Below are positions 7,524 to 15,773 of a stretch of 41,970 bases of DNA, in pieces; within the stretch, counting starts at the first letter, position 1; each line of letters begins with the position of its first letter. The notes beneath the pieces were generated by a model. The model did not search any database, had not been told where the DNA came from, and saw nothing but the letters and a program-made list of their open reading frames with translations. The DNA lies in assembly GCA_944322355.1 (NCBI GenBank), contig CALUOT010000022.1, forward strand, positions 1 to 41,970. Direction: 5' to 3'. Position numbers and translations under genes: made by a program. Origin of the DNA: an uncultured Bacteroides sp. (lineage in GTDB: Bacteria > Bacteroidota > Bacteroidia > Bacteroidales > Bacteroidaceae).

Positions 7524-7555
7524 CAAAGATAGACTGATTATCTGTTAATTCCAAA
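7524..7555 (-). promoter_or_regulatory. Promoter of the AAA/DUF4143-NUC1 unit
   Basis: On the minus strand TTTG (7552-7555), 20-bp spacer, TATCTTTG (7524-7531): an excellent match to the Bacteroidota consensus. The start would fall near 7517, leaving a leader of only about 12 nt before the ATG at 7505. The upstream edge of the -33 box abuts the 23-bp repeats. Confidence 0.75.
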
Positions 7556-7557
7556 TC

Positions 7558-7649
7558 CATCGGGCGATTTTGATGTATTTCATCGGGTGATTTTGATGTA
7601 TTTCATCGGGCGATTTTGATGTATTCTATCGGGCGATTTTGATGTCCTC
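7558..7649. repeat. Four 23-bp tandem repeats upstream of the AAA/DUF4143 promoter
   Basis: Units at 7558-7580, 7581-7603, 7604-7626 and 7627-7649 follow CATCGGG(C/T)GATTTTGATGT with a variable 3' end; the last unit is incomplete. The array starts 2 bp upstream of the -33 box of the minus-strand promoter and ends 23 bp before the 3' end of the GumN gene. There are no spacers. A unit of 23 bp is close to two helical turns, as expected for stacked operator sites; that role is inference. Confidence 0.85.
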
Positions 7650-7671
7650 TCAATTCAAACGAAAGGAAATA

Positions 7672-8556
7672 TTATTCCCTCGGCGTTACGGTATAGCCTT
7701 GTGCTTCGAGCAGTTTAAGCACACCCCGGTCGTCGGGCAGATGGGCGGCACCTACGACAAACAAGGTGGGGGCTTGCTTCATGATGTCCGGCATCAACTT
7801 TACCCAGTTGGCGTTGCGTCCGTAGATGAGGGTTTCTTCTTCCTCCGGGTTGTAGTCGCACTCGTTGTTCATGGATTCTTTCATGAGGGCAAGCACCTTG
7901 TCGAGGTCCTGAGCCAGATAGGCTTGGGCCATGCGGCGGGTGACATCGATATTATAATCCATATGAGTGACCGTACAATAGAGTAAGGTGGCCTGCCGCT
8001 TGAGGCTCTGCGCCTTGTAGAGCACGTCAATCTGCGACTCGACGCTTTCCAGCCCGCCTACTTTCTTGCCTGCTTGTTTGGCCTGTGTCTGAAACCAAGT
8101 GTCGAGCTGCTCCTGCGGATTATAGCCGGGCAGGGCTTTGGTGGACAGCACGACGGCCAACTGGGCATTGATGGCAGCCGGCTTTACTTTCTCGAACATG
8201 GCAAGGTCTACACCGATGTTTTCTTTGACCACGGCAGCGATGCTGTCATAGGCCGCCGGTGTGAAGAGGCTTTTCAGGGTTGTGTCGGACGGAAGCATCA
8301 TGGCTTGTTGCATTTTCATCATCATTTCGGGCTTCATCATGTCCTCCATCAGTATTTCGCCATAGACTTGCGAGGTGGCTTCCAAGGCTTCCTTCATGCC
8401 GGCAATGCTGTCTTTGACGCTGAGCGGAGCTACATGGTGTGTGCCAAGCAGGTAAGAAGGATGTTCGAGCCCGTTGCCCGATATTTTCCACAGGAGTTGG
8501 GCGTTAGCACTGAGTGTAATGGCCAGCAAGGCCAGCAGTACGAATGTCTTTTTCAT
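7672..8556 (-). CDS. TraB/GumN family protein
   Basis: The product is 294 residues from MKKTF (an ATG three codons upstream is also possible). The signal peptide is MKKTFVLLALLAITLSANA. The mature protein starts LLWKISGNG and contains HPSYLLGTHHVAPLS, the GxxH-type motif of the TraB/GumN/PrgY superfamily, and near the C-terminus FVVGAAHLPDDRGVLKLLEAQ with its second conserved GxxH-like motif. Length fits bacterial GumN-like proteins (about 290). Relatives are proposed metalloproteases of the Tiki/TraB clan; no substrate is known here. It is transcribed alone, between the repeat array downstream and a terminator and promoter upstream. Confidence 0.85.
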   Translation of the reverse strand: MKKTFVLLALLAITLSANAQLLWKISGNGLEHPSYLLGTHHVAPLSVKDSIAGMKEALEATSQVYGEILMEDMMKPEMMMKMQQAMMLPSDTTLKSLFTPAAYDSIAAVVKENIGVDLAMFEKVKPAAINAQLAVVLSTKALPGYNPQEQLDTWFQTQAKQAGKKVGGLESVESQIDVLYKAQSLKRQATLLYCTVTHMDYNIDVTRRMAQAYLAQDLDKVLALMKESMNNECDYNPEEEETLIYGRNANWVKLMPDIMKQAPTLFVVGAAHLPDDRGVLKLLEAQGYTVTPRE

Positions 8557-8612
8557 TGTAATCATAGTCGTTTCGTTGTTATGAGTGATACATTTTTGTT
8601 TTTTGGATGGGA

Positions 8613-8620
8613 CAAAGATA
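8613..8620 (-). promoter_or_regulatory. -7 promoter element for the GumN gene
   Basis: TATCTTTG on the minus strand, about 57 bp before the MKK start codon. No good TTTG box sits at the expected spacing, so only the -7 part is supported. Confidence 0.5.
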
Positions 8621-8691
8621 AGGCAAGTTTTTCCCCTGTCAGGTTATCACTACGTTAAGATTAGGTTAACGTCTGCTTTTCGATGGCTCAC

Positions 8692-8742
8692 AAAAAAAGG
8701 TTACCAATTCCCCTCCGGTAGGCGGACAGGGTCTTGGCAACC
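8692..8742 (-). terminator. Rho-independent terminator of the LruC lipoprotein gene
   Basis: On the minus strand, GGTTGCCAA pairs with TTGGTAACC (one G-U), enclosing a second GC-rich pairing (CCC..TCCG with CGGA.GGG), followed directly by seven T residues. It lies 27 bp past the stop codon at 8769. Confidence 0.85.
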
Positions 8743-8768
8743 TCAGGCATACTTCAAGAAAGTGTTTG

Positions 8769-10763
8769 TTATTTGTACCAATCGGAATTGGATAATCCTC
8801 CGCTTTCGACCCAAGAACTGTAGCCGGGGTAAAGTTCGTCTATCCGTTTGCTTTCGTTGGCAGGATCAAGCATTCTGCTTAATTTCGTTTCATTGGCTCC
8901 GCTGAGGAAGAAGCCAAACGGATAGTTCCCGCCGCGTACATAGTAAAGTCCCTCTTCCGGTTTGCTGGCATCGTCTTCTTGGCAGAAATATGATTCATCC
9001 ATTTTCGACGTCGGCTTATCGTTCACGATGTGCATCTCCCAACGTTTGTCTGTGTCATATTCACTGGGACGGAAAATGAAGGGGACAGCCTCAGACTCCG
9101 CATTAATAGGCGTATTGTATTCTACCGTCACCCGGTAAGTGGCGCCTAAGTTGCTTTTCACATTATCGGTCAGGATATATACATTATCTCCTTCGTAAGA
9201 GATGGAAGTGGCCTCCTCGTAATCAGTGCCATTGGTGCTTATCTCGAATGTTCGGCTTTTCACATTATCCTGGTCGGCTCCGTCCACACGGAATGCCACC
9301 CCATTAAGATTGCTTGCCACATTTTGGAAAGTTTGGAAAATGAACGATTCTTTGTAAATCTTATCATGATTATCGTTTAATCCGATGGTCTTTTGATAAT
9401 CGGCACGAACCATGACATCGTTCAAGTCGAAGTCTCCTTTTGACGGCCACAAGTCTTCGAAAGCGTACATACCTCTTAGTGTAACGGTAGTAGTGGTATA
9501 TTCATCCTCTACTACGGGTACATCGGTGATGGCATCTACGGGATTGGTTTTTGTAGTAATTACAATATCACTAAAATTATGATCACTCTCATAATCTTCA
9601 AAAGAGATCATTTTATATCCATTGTATTCGTAAACAGCCGTACGGGCTTCGTTCCATTTACTTCCGTTATTCCTTACGCTTAGTCCGCTTGAAGTGGCTG
9701 CACGATATTGATTGTTTCCTCTAAACCCTTCGATTCGATTACTCCATGCATTGTTGGCAAGGACAAAACCGATTCTGTAACCGGCAGGAAACTCCTTCTG
9801 CCCGGATGACTTATTTCCGTCCGGATAAAACATTAACTGGACAGCAGTGCCGCGCTCGATGCCAGCTGTAGGCTGAGCCTTTGAGGGATCATTTGTCCAT
9901 TGTCCGTCTTGGGTGTTGGGAAACAACATGATGATATCCATATCGTCCAAGCTAGTTGGTTCTTCCCCTTCTTTATAATAATAGTATCCTAACGAGCAGT
10001 TCCAACAAGTGTTCTGTCCTAAAAAGGTTACGGCAATCTCTGCGTCCTTAGAAATATACAGGTCCTCCGAGCGGCGATATTCTGCGGGACAATCCTTATT
10101 GACGTTAATAACTTGGGCATGAGCTTCATACAAGTTGGCATTGTCTTCTACAGACAATTCTCCTCCTTCATATTCATATTCCACTTCTCCATTACGCTGT
10201 TTATTATAATCGCCCAACCAAGTCTTCCAACGCGTGTCTCTATATGCATCCGGGGTGCTCCAGAAGTCAGTCACCATATAGCTGTCATAATCTTTATTGG
10301 TAGCCGACACCAGTCTTGTTTCTGCCATCGCGTCATCCGAAGCTTGGATGACTCCATTGGATGCTTGTGCTTCTATCAGGGTCTGGGCATAAAAAGCAGG
10401 AGTATAGATATATACGGAGCCTTGGCTGAGGTAGGAAGGAAGCGATACAACACCGGAGAAAACACCCGTCTTGTCGGTATAAGCGGCATAGAGAGGAACG
10501 ACATCCGTACGTTTGGTGTAACCATATTCGCCTTGAACGACGGGGTTTTCATCGTAGACTTCAAAGTAAACGGCAGCTTGTATACCCATGTTGAGGTAGC
10601 TCACTTGGAGTGAGGTGGAAGTGTTTACCGTAGAATAGTCGAAATCGTTGTAGCTTTTCTCCTCTTCTTCCTGAGGTCCTTTGTAGACATCGGTCTCCAT
10701 ACAACCGCATAATACCACTGAGGTACAAATTACTAAGATCTGAATTAGTCTTTCTATTTTCAT
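8769..10763 (-). CDS. LruC-domain (DUF4114/DUF4842-like) lipoprotein
   Basis: The product is 664 residues from the ATG at 10763, with a lipoprotein signal (MKIERLIQILVICTSVVL then CGC, Cys 21). Two Asp-rich motifs stand out: ISFEDYESDHNFSDIVI (DUF4114-type, compare F-E-D-...-D-x-D-F-N-D) and YAFEDLWPSKGDFDLNDVMV (LruC type). These DxDxND loops resemble calcium-binding motifs. The C-terminal region is DUF4842-like. Surface or outer-membrane location is expected; function unknown. The ATG at 10829 is rejected because it overlaps the -33 box of the promoter. A second protein of this style is at 26125-27810. A strong terminator follows the gene. Confidence 0.85.
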   Translation of the reverse strand: MKIERLIQILVICTSVVLCGCMETDVYKGPQEEEEKSYNDFDYSTVNTSTSLQVSYLNMGIQAAVYFEVYDENPVVQGEYGYTKRTDVVPLYAAYTDKTGVFSGVVSLPSYLSQGSVYIYTPAFYAQTLIEAQASNGVIQASDDAMAETRLVSATNKDYDSYMVTDFWSTPDAYRDTRWKTWLGDYNKQRNGEVEYEYEGGELSVEDNANLYEAHAQVINVNKDCPAEYRRSEDLYISKDAEIAVTFLGQNTCWNCSLGYYYYKEGEEPTSLDDMDIIMLFPNTQDGQWTNDPSKAQPTAGIERGTAVQLMFYPDGNKSSGQKEFPAGYRIGFVLANNAWSNRIEGFRGNNQYRAATSSGLSVRNNGSKWNEARTAVYEYNGYKMISFEDYESDHNFSDIVITTKTNPVDAITDVPVVEDEYTTTTVTLRGMYAFEDLWPSKGDFDLNDVMVRADYQKTIGLNDNHDKIYKESFIFQTFQNVASNLNGVAFRVDGADQDNVKSRTFEISTNGTDYEEATSISYEGDNVYILTDNVKSNLGATYRVTVEYNTPINAESEAVPFIFRPSEYDTDKRWEMHIVNDKPTSKMDESYFCQEDDASKPEEGLYYVRGGNYPFGFFLSGANETKLSRMLDPANESKRIDELYPGYSSWVESGGLSNSDWYK

Positions 10764-10800
10764 GTTTTTGTGGAGTAATTTGTTCGTTTGTTTCTCGCGG

Positions 10801-10832
10801 CAAAGGTAGTGAATAATTTTCTTTTCCACAAA
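10801..10832 (-). promoter_or_regulatory. Promoter of the LruC lipoprotein gene
   Basis: On the minus strand TTTG (10829-10832), 20-bp spacer, TACCTTTG (10801-10808). Predicted start near 10794, leader about 31 nt. It decides the translation start at 10763. Confidence 0.75.
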
Positions 10833-10869
10833 GTGACATGTAGAGTTTTATCAGACTTTTTGTCCGATT

Positions 10870-10901
10870 TTTGGTTATCGAGCAAAAAAGCCTTACTTTT
10901 G
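10870..10901 (+). promoter_or_regulatory. Promoter of the LOG-hemD-rnpA-yidD operon
   Basis: TTTG (10870-10873), 20-bp spacer, TACTTTTG (10894-10901). The -33 box lies 37 bp from the -33 box of the divergent LruC promoter, so the two polymerase sites are nearly back to back. A GGAAAG stretch precedes the ATG at 10926. Confidence 0.75.
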
Positions 10902-10925
10902 CATCGGACAAGCGAGGAAAGCTAA

Positions 10926-11516
10926 ATGATGAATCAGATAAAATCCGTATGCGTATATAGTGCTTCGAGCACGAAAATCGATCCGCTTTATGTGGAGGAA
11001 GCCCGCGAATTGGGCCGGTTGTTGGGAAGCCATGGCATCCGTGTGGTGAACGGAGCCGGCAAGATGGGACTTATGGCTGCCGTGTCCGATGCGGCATTGG
11101 CTGCCGGAGGGCAGGTGACGGGTGTGATTCCCCGCTTTATGGTGGAGCAGGACTGGCATCACCGGGGACTGACGGAACTGATTGAAGTGGAAACGATGCA
11201 CGAACGGAAGAAACTAATGGCCGACTTGAGCGAAGCAGTGATTGCCTTGCCCGGAGGATGCGGCACGCTGGAGGAACTGCTTGAGGTGATTACATGGAAG
11301 CAACTAGGACTTTATCTGCATCCCATCATCCTCTTGAATACAAAAGGATATTATGACCCGTTGTTGGAACTGTTCCATCGGGCAATAGAGGAGCACTTCA
11401 TGGGCGAGCGCCATCGGGAACTGTGGAGCGTGGCCCGTACGCCTGCAGAAGCAGTCGAGCTGTTGCATACGGCTCCGGTGTGGGATGGTTCAGTCCGTAA
11501 GTTTGCCGAGATATGA
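10926..11516 (+). CDS. LOG family protein (TIGR00730; nucleoside 5'-monophosphate phosphoribohydrolase)
   Basis: This 196-residue protein has a Rossmann-like fold. The hallmark PGGCGTLEELLEVITWKQLG (PGGxGTxxE) is at about residues 104-123, and an upstream Arg-Lys pair (HERKKLMADLS) completes the active site. The family hydrolyses the N-glycosidic bond of nucleoside monophosphates (the plant LOG activity on cytokinin ribotides); a cleanup role for odd nucleotides is usual in bacteria. Length is typical (about 180-200). It is the first gene of a tightly packed operon and overlaps the next gene by 4 nt (ATGA), suggesting coupled translation. Confidence 0.9.
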   Translation: MMNQIKSVCVYSASSTKIDPLYVEEARELGRLLGSHGIRVVNGAGKMGLMAAVSDAALAAGGQVTGVIPRFMVEQDWHHRGLTELIEVETMHERKKLMADLSEAVIALPGGCGTLEELLEVITWKQLGLYLHPIILLNTKGYYDPLLELFHRAIEEHFMGERHRELWSVARTPAEAVELLHTAPVWDGSVRKFAEI

Positions 11517-12247
11517 TAGAAAGTGCATGGTTGACTTCGGTGGTGAGCGGTGTAGAAGGCATTCCTCTCCCCTATTTGCCCGGACGGGACGATGTGGTCA
11601 GCTTGATACTGCTGGGGTGTTTTCTTGCGTCGGCCTATGTCTTGTCCTACAGCTATAAATTCCTACTTCAGTTGGGCAACGACTTTCTGCTTCATCGCGA
11701 GCGAGCCAGCATCTTTGCGACTTCCACCGGTTCGGACATGCGCTATCTGGTGAGTCTTGTAATGCAGACCTGTGTATTGTCAGGACTTTATATATTTCTT
11801 TGTTTCAGCGATTTAAATCCGAATCTGGTCAGCCAGGCGGGTTCGCTTCGCCTGGTGGGCATTTGTGTGGGGGGCTGTATGATCTATCTGTGCCTAAAGT
11901 GGCTGGTATACTCCCTGTTGGGTTGGATTTTTTTTGACAGAGACATTCGTTCTTTTTGGATGAATTCTTATTCAACTTTACTTTATTATTTCGGCCTCTT
12001 CCTTTTTCCGGCATTACTTTTGGTTGTATACCTCGATTTGAGCTTGCAAAATACTGTTATAATCGGGCTATTTTTGTTCGGTTTGGTTAAAATGCTGATA
12101 CTTTATAAGTGGATAAAACTTTTTTGTGACAATTTTTTCGGTGGTTTGCTTTTGATTTTGTACTTTTGTGCCCTTGAAATCATTCCTTGTCTCCTATTAT
12201 ACAAGGGAATGACACAGCTAAATGATTATTGGATAATAAAATTTTAG
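11513..12247 (+). CDS. DUF4271 integral membrane protein
   Basis: This 244-residue protein is strongly hydrophobic with about six to seven transmembrane segments, for example VVSLILLGCFLASAYVLSY and LFLFPALLLVVYLDL. Short charged loops contain HRERASIF and FDRDIRSFW. The family DUF4271 is a Bacteroidota inner-membrane protein usually next to hemD, as here, which supports the call. Molecular function is unknown. It overlaps the LOG gene by 4 nt and ends 3 nt before hemD, so translation of the three is probably coupled. Confidence 0.85.
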   Translation: MIESAWLTSVVSGVEGIPLPYLPGRDDVVSLILLGCFLASAYVLSYSYKFLLQLGNDFLLHRERASIFATSTGSDMRYLVSLVMQTCVLSGLYIFLCFSDLNPNLVSQAGSLRLVGICVGGCMIYLCLKWLVYSLLGWIFFDRDIRSFWMNSYSTLLYYFGLFLFPALLLVVYLDLSLQNTVIIGLFLFGLVKMLILYKWIKLFCDNFFGGLLLILYFCALEIIPCLLLYKGMTQLNDYWIIKF

Positions 12248-12250
12248 GAC

Positions 12251-13000
12251 GTGAAAATTAAAAAAGTGCTAGTATCGCAGCCGAAACCGGCTTCAGAGAA
12301 ATCTCCATATTACGATATAGCAGAAAAGTACGGCGTAAAAATCGATTTTCGCCCATTTATTAAAGTGGAGAGTGTGTCAGCAAAAGAGTTCAGACAACAA
12401 AAGATTTCCATATTGGATCATACGGCTGTTGTCTTTACTTCTCGTCATGCCATCGACCATTTTTTTCATTTATGCACCGAGTTGCGTGTCACCATTCCCG
12501 AAACCATGAAATACTTCTGCGTCACGGAGTCCATCGCTTTGTACATCCAGAAGTATGTCCAGTATCGCAAGCGCAAGATCTTTTTCGGTCAGACGGGCAA
12601 GTTCGACGACCTGATGCCTGCCATCCTGAAACATAAGACCGAGAAATATCTGGTGCCCATGTCGGACGTACATAACGATGACATCAAGAATCTGCTGGAC
12701 AAGCACAAGATTCAGCACCATGAGGCTGTGATGTATCGTACGGTAAGTAATGACTTCCAGCCGGACGAATCGTTTGACTATGACATGTTAGTGTTCTTCA
12801 GTCCTGCCGGAGTATCTTCTTTGCAAAAGAACTTCCCTAACTTCGAGCAGAAGGATATTAAGATAGGTACGTTTGGCTCGACTACGGCGCAAGCTGTGCG
12901 CGATGCCGGTCTTCGTCTTGATTTGGAGGCACCGACCGTACAAGCCCCTTCCATGACAGCTGCACTCGACCTGTTTATTAAGGAGAATAACAAAGAATAG
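12251..13000 (+). CDS. hemD: Uroporphyrinogen-III synthase
   Basis: This 249-residue HemD-family protein starts at a GTG codon. It has the two-domain HemD pattern: an N-terminal VLVSQPKP, a TAVVFTSRHAIDHFF segment, and a C-terminal YDMLVFFSPAGVSSL followed by IGTFGSTTAQAVRDAGL, which is the typical 'S-x-x-x-A' / 'G-x-T-x-A' signature. It converts hydroxymethylbilane to uroporphyrinogen III in tetrapyrrole synthesis in the cytoplasm. The family is poorly conserved, but the motifs and the DUF4271 neighbour are convincing. Its TAG stop overlaps the GTG start of rnpA by one base (TAGTG). Confidence 0.9.
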   Translation: MKIKKVLVSQPKPASEKSPYYDIAEKYGVKIDFRPFIKVESVSAKEFRQQKISILDHTAVVFTSRHAIDHFFHLCTELRVTIPETMKYFCVTESIALYIQKYVQYRKRKIFFGQTGKFDDLMPAILKHKTEKYLVPMSDVHNDDIKNLLDKHKIQHHEAVMYRTVSNDFQPDESFDYDMLVFFSPAGVSSLQKNFPNFEQKDIKIGTFGSTTAQAVRDAGLRLDLEAPTVQAPSMTAALDLFIKENNKE

Positions 13001-13404
13001 TGAAAAACTTACGCAAGCCCGAGAGGCTGGATAAGAAAAAAATAATAGAGAAGATGTTCGCGGGAGGTTCGCGTTCCTTCTCTATTTTTCCTTTACGGGT
13101 GGTTTGGTTACCGGTAGAGGAGTTGGGAGCACAGGTTTCCATCCTGGCCAGTGTGTCGAAGCGCCGCTTCAAGCGGGCGGTGAAGCGCAATCGGGTGAAG
13201 AGACAGATTCGAGAAGCTTACCGTTTGAACAAGCAGGCTTTGCTTGACGTGCTGGAGATCCATAAATGTAGGCTTGCCATCGCTTTCATTTACTTGTCCG
13301 ACGAATTGGTAGAATCATCGGTCATAGAAGAAAAAATGAAGCTTGCATTGACACGTATTGCCGAGAAAGTGTCGGCCCAACCTACCGAACCCACTGAATC
13401 ATGA
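13000..13404 (+). CDS. rnpA: Ribonuclease P protein component
   Basis: This 134-residue basic protein starts at GTG. The signature [19 protein letters not shown] (RNR motif, about residues 59-77) contacts the RNase P RNA. RnpA helps the ribozyme bind and cleave 5' leaders of pre-tRNAs. An N-terminal [18 protein letters not shown] matches the usual 'L.....' start. The first base of the start codon is the last base of the hemD stop, and the 3' end overlaps yidD by 4 nt. rnpA-yidD order is conserved across bacteria, though rpmH is not adjacent here. Confidence 0.95.
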   Translation: MKNLRKPERLDKKKIIEKMFAGGSRSFSIFPLRVVWLPVEELGAQVSILASVSKRRFKRAVKRNRVKRQIREAYRLNKQALLDVLEIHKCRLAIAFIYLSDELVESSVIEEKMKLALTRIAEKVSAQPTEPTES

Positions 13405-13622
13405 AGAAGCTGCTGACATACGTGTTGTTGCTTCCAATTTACTTTTATCAGCGTTGCATTTCTCCCATGACAGGTCCTTCGTGCCGATTTGTGCCTACCT
13501 GTTCGCAATATGCCGTCGAGGCGCTAAAGAAGTATGGCCCCTTCAAGGGACTTTATTTAACTTTCAGGCGCCTTTTACGATGTCATCCATGGGGAGGTTC
13601 GGGATATGACCCGGTGCCGTGA
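13401..13622 (+). CDS. yidD: Membrane protein insertion efficiency factor YidD
   Basis: This 73-residue protein has the YidD signature: [20 protein letters not shown], then [13 protein letters not shown], and [18 protein letters not shown]. The conserved cysteines and the [12 protein letters not shown] end are complete. It is a small amphipathic inner-membrane-associated protein aiding YidC-dependent insertion. The 4-nt overlap with rnpA (ATGA) implies translational coupling. Confidence 0.95.
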   Translation: MKKLLTYVLLLPIYFYQRCISPMTGPSCRFVPTCSQYAVEALKKYGPFKGLYLTFRRLLRCHPWGGSGYDPVP

Positions 13623-13645
13623 TTCATACTTTCTTTTTCTTTATA

Positions 13646-14287
13646 ATGTTTCCCGTTGATATTCATACCCACAGACTTCCGGTAATACCGGGACGTGCCA
13701 TCTTGAATTGCACGCCGGGATGTTTCTCTCCCGAAACTGGTGGTTGGTATTCAGTGGGCATCCATCCTTGGCATTTAAACGAATGTCCGTGGGAAGACAT
13801 AGCTTATCGGAAAACGTTTGAAACAACACTCTGCCACCCACAGGTATTGGCCGTAGGAGAGGCAGGATTGGATAAACTAATCGATGTCGCCCTTTCCCGT
13901 CAGATAGAAGTTTTCCGCTATCAAGCCAGGCAGGCCGAGCAATGGAAAAAACCGCTTATCATCCATCTGGTGAAAGCCACTGATGAACTGTTGGCTTTAC
14001 GGAAAACCTTGAAACCTGCAATGCCCTGGATTATTCATGGCTTTCGGGGAAAGGCGGAATTGGCTCAAGTATATGTACGGCAAGGATTCTATATATCATT
14101 CGGCATGAAATATCAGGCAGAGGCTCTTCGGCAAGTGCCGGCCGACCGGCTTTTTCTGGAAACGGATGAAAGTGAGCAACCCATTGACGAACTGTATGAA
14201 CAGGCGGCTCGTTGGCGGGGCGTGTCACTATGTACACTTCGTGAAGCCGTAACGCGCAATGTCGGCATCGTCTTTTTTAGTCGCTAA
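13646..14287 (+). CDS. TatD family metal-dependent hydrolase
   Basis: The product is 213 residues from the ATG at 13646; a GTG at 13619 overlapping the yidD stop would add nine residues (mostly Phe). Metal-binding motifs of TatD appear in order: VDIHTHR, VLAVGEAGLDK, PLIIHLVKA, WIIHGFRGK and FLETDES. The family has 3'-5' exonuclease or related phosphohydrolase activity with divalent metals. At about 213 residues it is shorter than E. coli TatD (about 260), as many Bacteroidota versions are. It closes the operon. I prefer the later start because TatD proteins usually begin a few residues before DIHTH. Confidence 0.85.
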   Translation: MFPVDIHTHRLPVIPGRAILNCTPGCFSPETGGWYSVGIHPWHLNECPWEDIAYRKTFETTLCHPQVLAVGEAGLDKLIDVALSRQIEVFRYQARQAEQWKKPLIIHLVKATDELLALRKTLKPAMPWIIHGFRGKAELAQVYVRQGFYISFGMKYQAEALRQVPADRLFLETDESEQPIDELYEQAARWRGVSLCTLREAVTRNVGIVFFSR

Positions 14288-14289
14288 GT

Positions 14290-14320
14290 TTTGTTTCTTC
14301 AAAGAAAGGTCGTACTTTTG
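14290..14320 (+). promoter_or_regulatory. Promoter of tyrS
   Basis: TTTG (14290-14293), 19-bp spacer, TACTTTTG (14313-14320). The expected start near 14327 leaves a leader of about 35 nt before the ATG at 14362, so tyrS is transcribed separately from the operon before it. Confidence 0.75.
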
Positions 14321-14361
14321 CGGTCAAGTAACACTTAAATCATTAAACAATCAATCATTCG

Positions 14362-15654
14362 ATGAATTTTGTAGAAGAATTAAGATGGCGTGGCATGCTC
14401 CACGATATGATGCCGGGTACGGAAGAACTGCTGGCTAAGGAACAAGTGACTGCTTATATCGGCTTTGACCCTACGGCCGACTCGTTGCACATCGGACATT
14501 TGTGCAGTGTGATGATTTTGCGTCATTTCCAACGCTGTGGCCATAAACCGTTGGCACTTATCGGAGGTGCTACGGGCATGATTGGTGACCCTTCGGGCAA
14601 GTCGGCCGAACGCAACTTACTGACCGAGGAAACCTTGCGCCACAACATGGAAGGCATGAAAAAACAGTTGAGCAAATTCCTGGACTTTGATTCGGATGCT
14701 CCTAACCATGCCGAGTTGGTGAATAACTACGACTGGATGAAGGATTATAGCTTTCTGGATTTCGCCCGTGAAGTGGGTAAGCACATTACCGTAAACTACA
14801 TGATGGCAAAAGACAGCGTCAAAAAACGTCTGAACGGAGAAGCACGCGACGGACTTTCGTTCACCGAGTTCACCTATCAGTTGTTGCAGGGTTATGACTT
14901 CCTTCATCTATATGAAACTAAAGGATGCAAACTCCAGATGGGCGGAAGCGACCAGTGGGGCAACATTACCACAGGTGCCGAACTTATCCGCCGCACCAAC
15001 GGAGGAGAAGTGTATGCACTGACCTGTCCGCTGATTACGAAAGCCGATGGAGGCAAGTTCGGAAAGACTGAAAGCGGAAACATCTGGCTCGATCCGCGTT
15101 ATACTTCGCCTTATAAATTCTATCAGTTCTGGCTCAATGTAAGCGATGAAGATGCCAAACGTTACATCAAGATATTTACTTCGTTGAGCAAAGAAGAAGT
15201 GGAAGCCCTGACCGCCGAACACGAAGCGGCTCCGCACCTGCGTGCCCTCCAAAAACGATTGGCCAAGGAAGTAACCGTCATGGTTCACTCCGAAGACGAT
15301 TATAATGCAGCCGTAGAGGCTTCGAACATCCTTTTCGGTGGCGGTACGTCTGAAGCATTGAAGAAGCTGGATGAAGCCACCTTGCTCTCCGTGTTCGAAG
15401 GAGTACCCCAGTTCGAAGTATCGCGCGATGCTTTGGCTGGTGGAGTAAAGGCGGTAGATTTGCTGGTGGAAAATGCCGCCGTATTCACTTCCAAAGGCGA
15501 AATGAGAAAATTGGTACAGGGAGGCGGCGTTTCCTTGAATAAAGAGAAACTGACAGCTTTCGACCGAGTTATTACTCCTTCCGACTTGCTGGATGACAAA
15601 TACCTGTTGGTTCAGCGAGGCAAGAAGAACTATTACCTGATTATCGCGAAATAA
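14362..15654 (+). CDS. tyrS: Tyrosine--tRNA ligase
   Basis: This 430-residue class I synthetase has [17 protein letters not shown] with the HIGH motif at about residues 45-48, the tyrosine-binding [20 protein letters not shown], and KFGKTESGN as the KMSKS-type loop. A C-terminal S4-like RNA-binding domain ([13 protein letters not shown]) follows. Length is normal for bacterial TyrRS. It charges tRNA-Tyr in the cytoplasm. It has its own promoter and ends before a strong hairpin at 15715-15761. Confidence 0.97.
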   Translation: MNFVEELRWRGMLHDMMPGTEELLAKEQVTAYIGFDPTADSLHIGHLCSVMILRHFQRCGHKPLALIGGATGMIGDPSGKSAERNLLTEETLRHNMEGMKKQLSKFLDFDSDAPNHAELVNNYDWMKDYSFLDFAREVGKHITVNYMMAKDSVKKRLNGEARDGLSFTEFTYQLLQGYDFLHLYETKGCKLQMGGSDQWGNITTGAELIRRTNGGEVYALTCPLITKADGGKFGKTESGNIWLDPRYTSPYKFYQFWLNVSDEDAKRYIKIFTSLSKEEVEALTAEHEAAPHLRALQKRLAKEVTVMVHSEDDYNAAVEASNILFGGGTSEALKKLDEATLLSVFEGVPQFEVSRDALAGGVKAVDLLVENAAVFTSKGEMRKLVQGGGVSLNKEKLTAFDRVITPSDLLDDKYLLVQRGKKNYYLIIAK

Positions 15655-15714
15655 ATACTACGCATATCGGATAGGAGACATCTCATTACTTGAATGAGTG
15701 TATTGACTTGACGG

Positions 15715-15761
15715 GACGGTGTGTCAGAATGGAGAATAACATTTCATTTTGACACACCGTC
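15715..15761. terminator. Long hairpin between tyrS and the convergent Rpn gene
   Basis: GACGGTGTGTCAGAATG (15715-15731) pairs with CATTTTGACACACCGTC (15745-15761), 17 bp with one G-U. It sits between two convergent genes and may end transcription of both, but neither side has a long T run, so efficiency is uncertain. Confidence 0.6.
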
Positions 15762-15773
15762 TCTCGTTTACTT

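Noticed and set aside
7558-7649. CRISPR array
   Set aside because: Units are directly adjacent with no unique spacers and no cas genes are present.
10113-10613. 166-codon plus-strand frame
   Set aside because: Antisense of the LruC lipoprotein; no start signals or domain.
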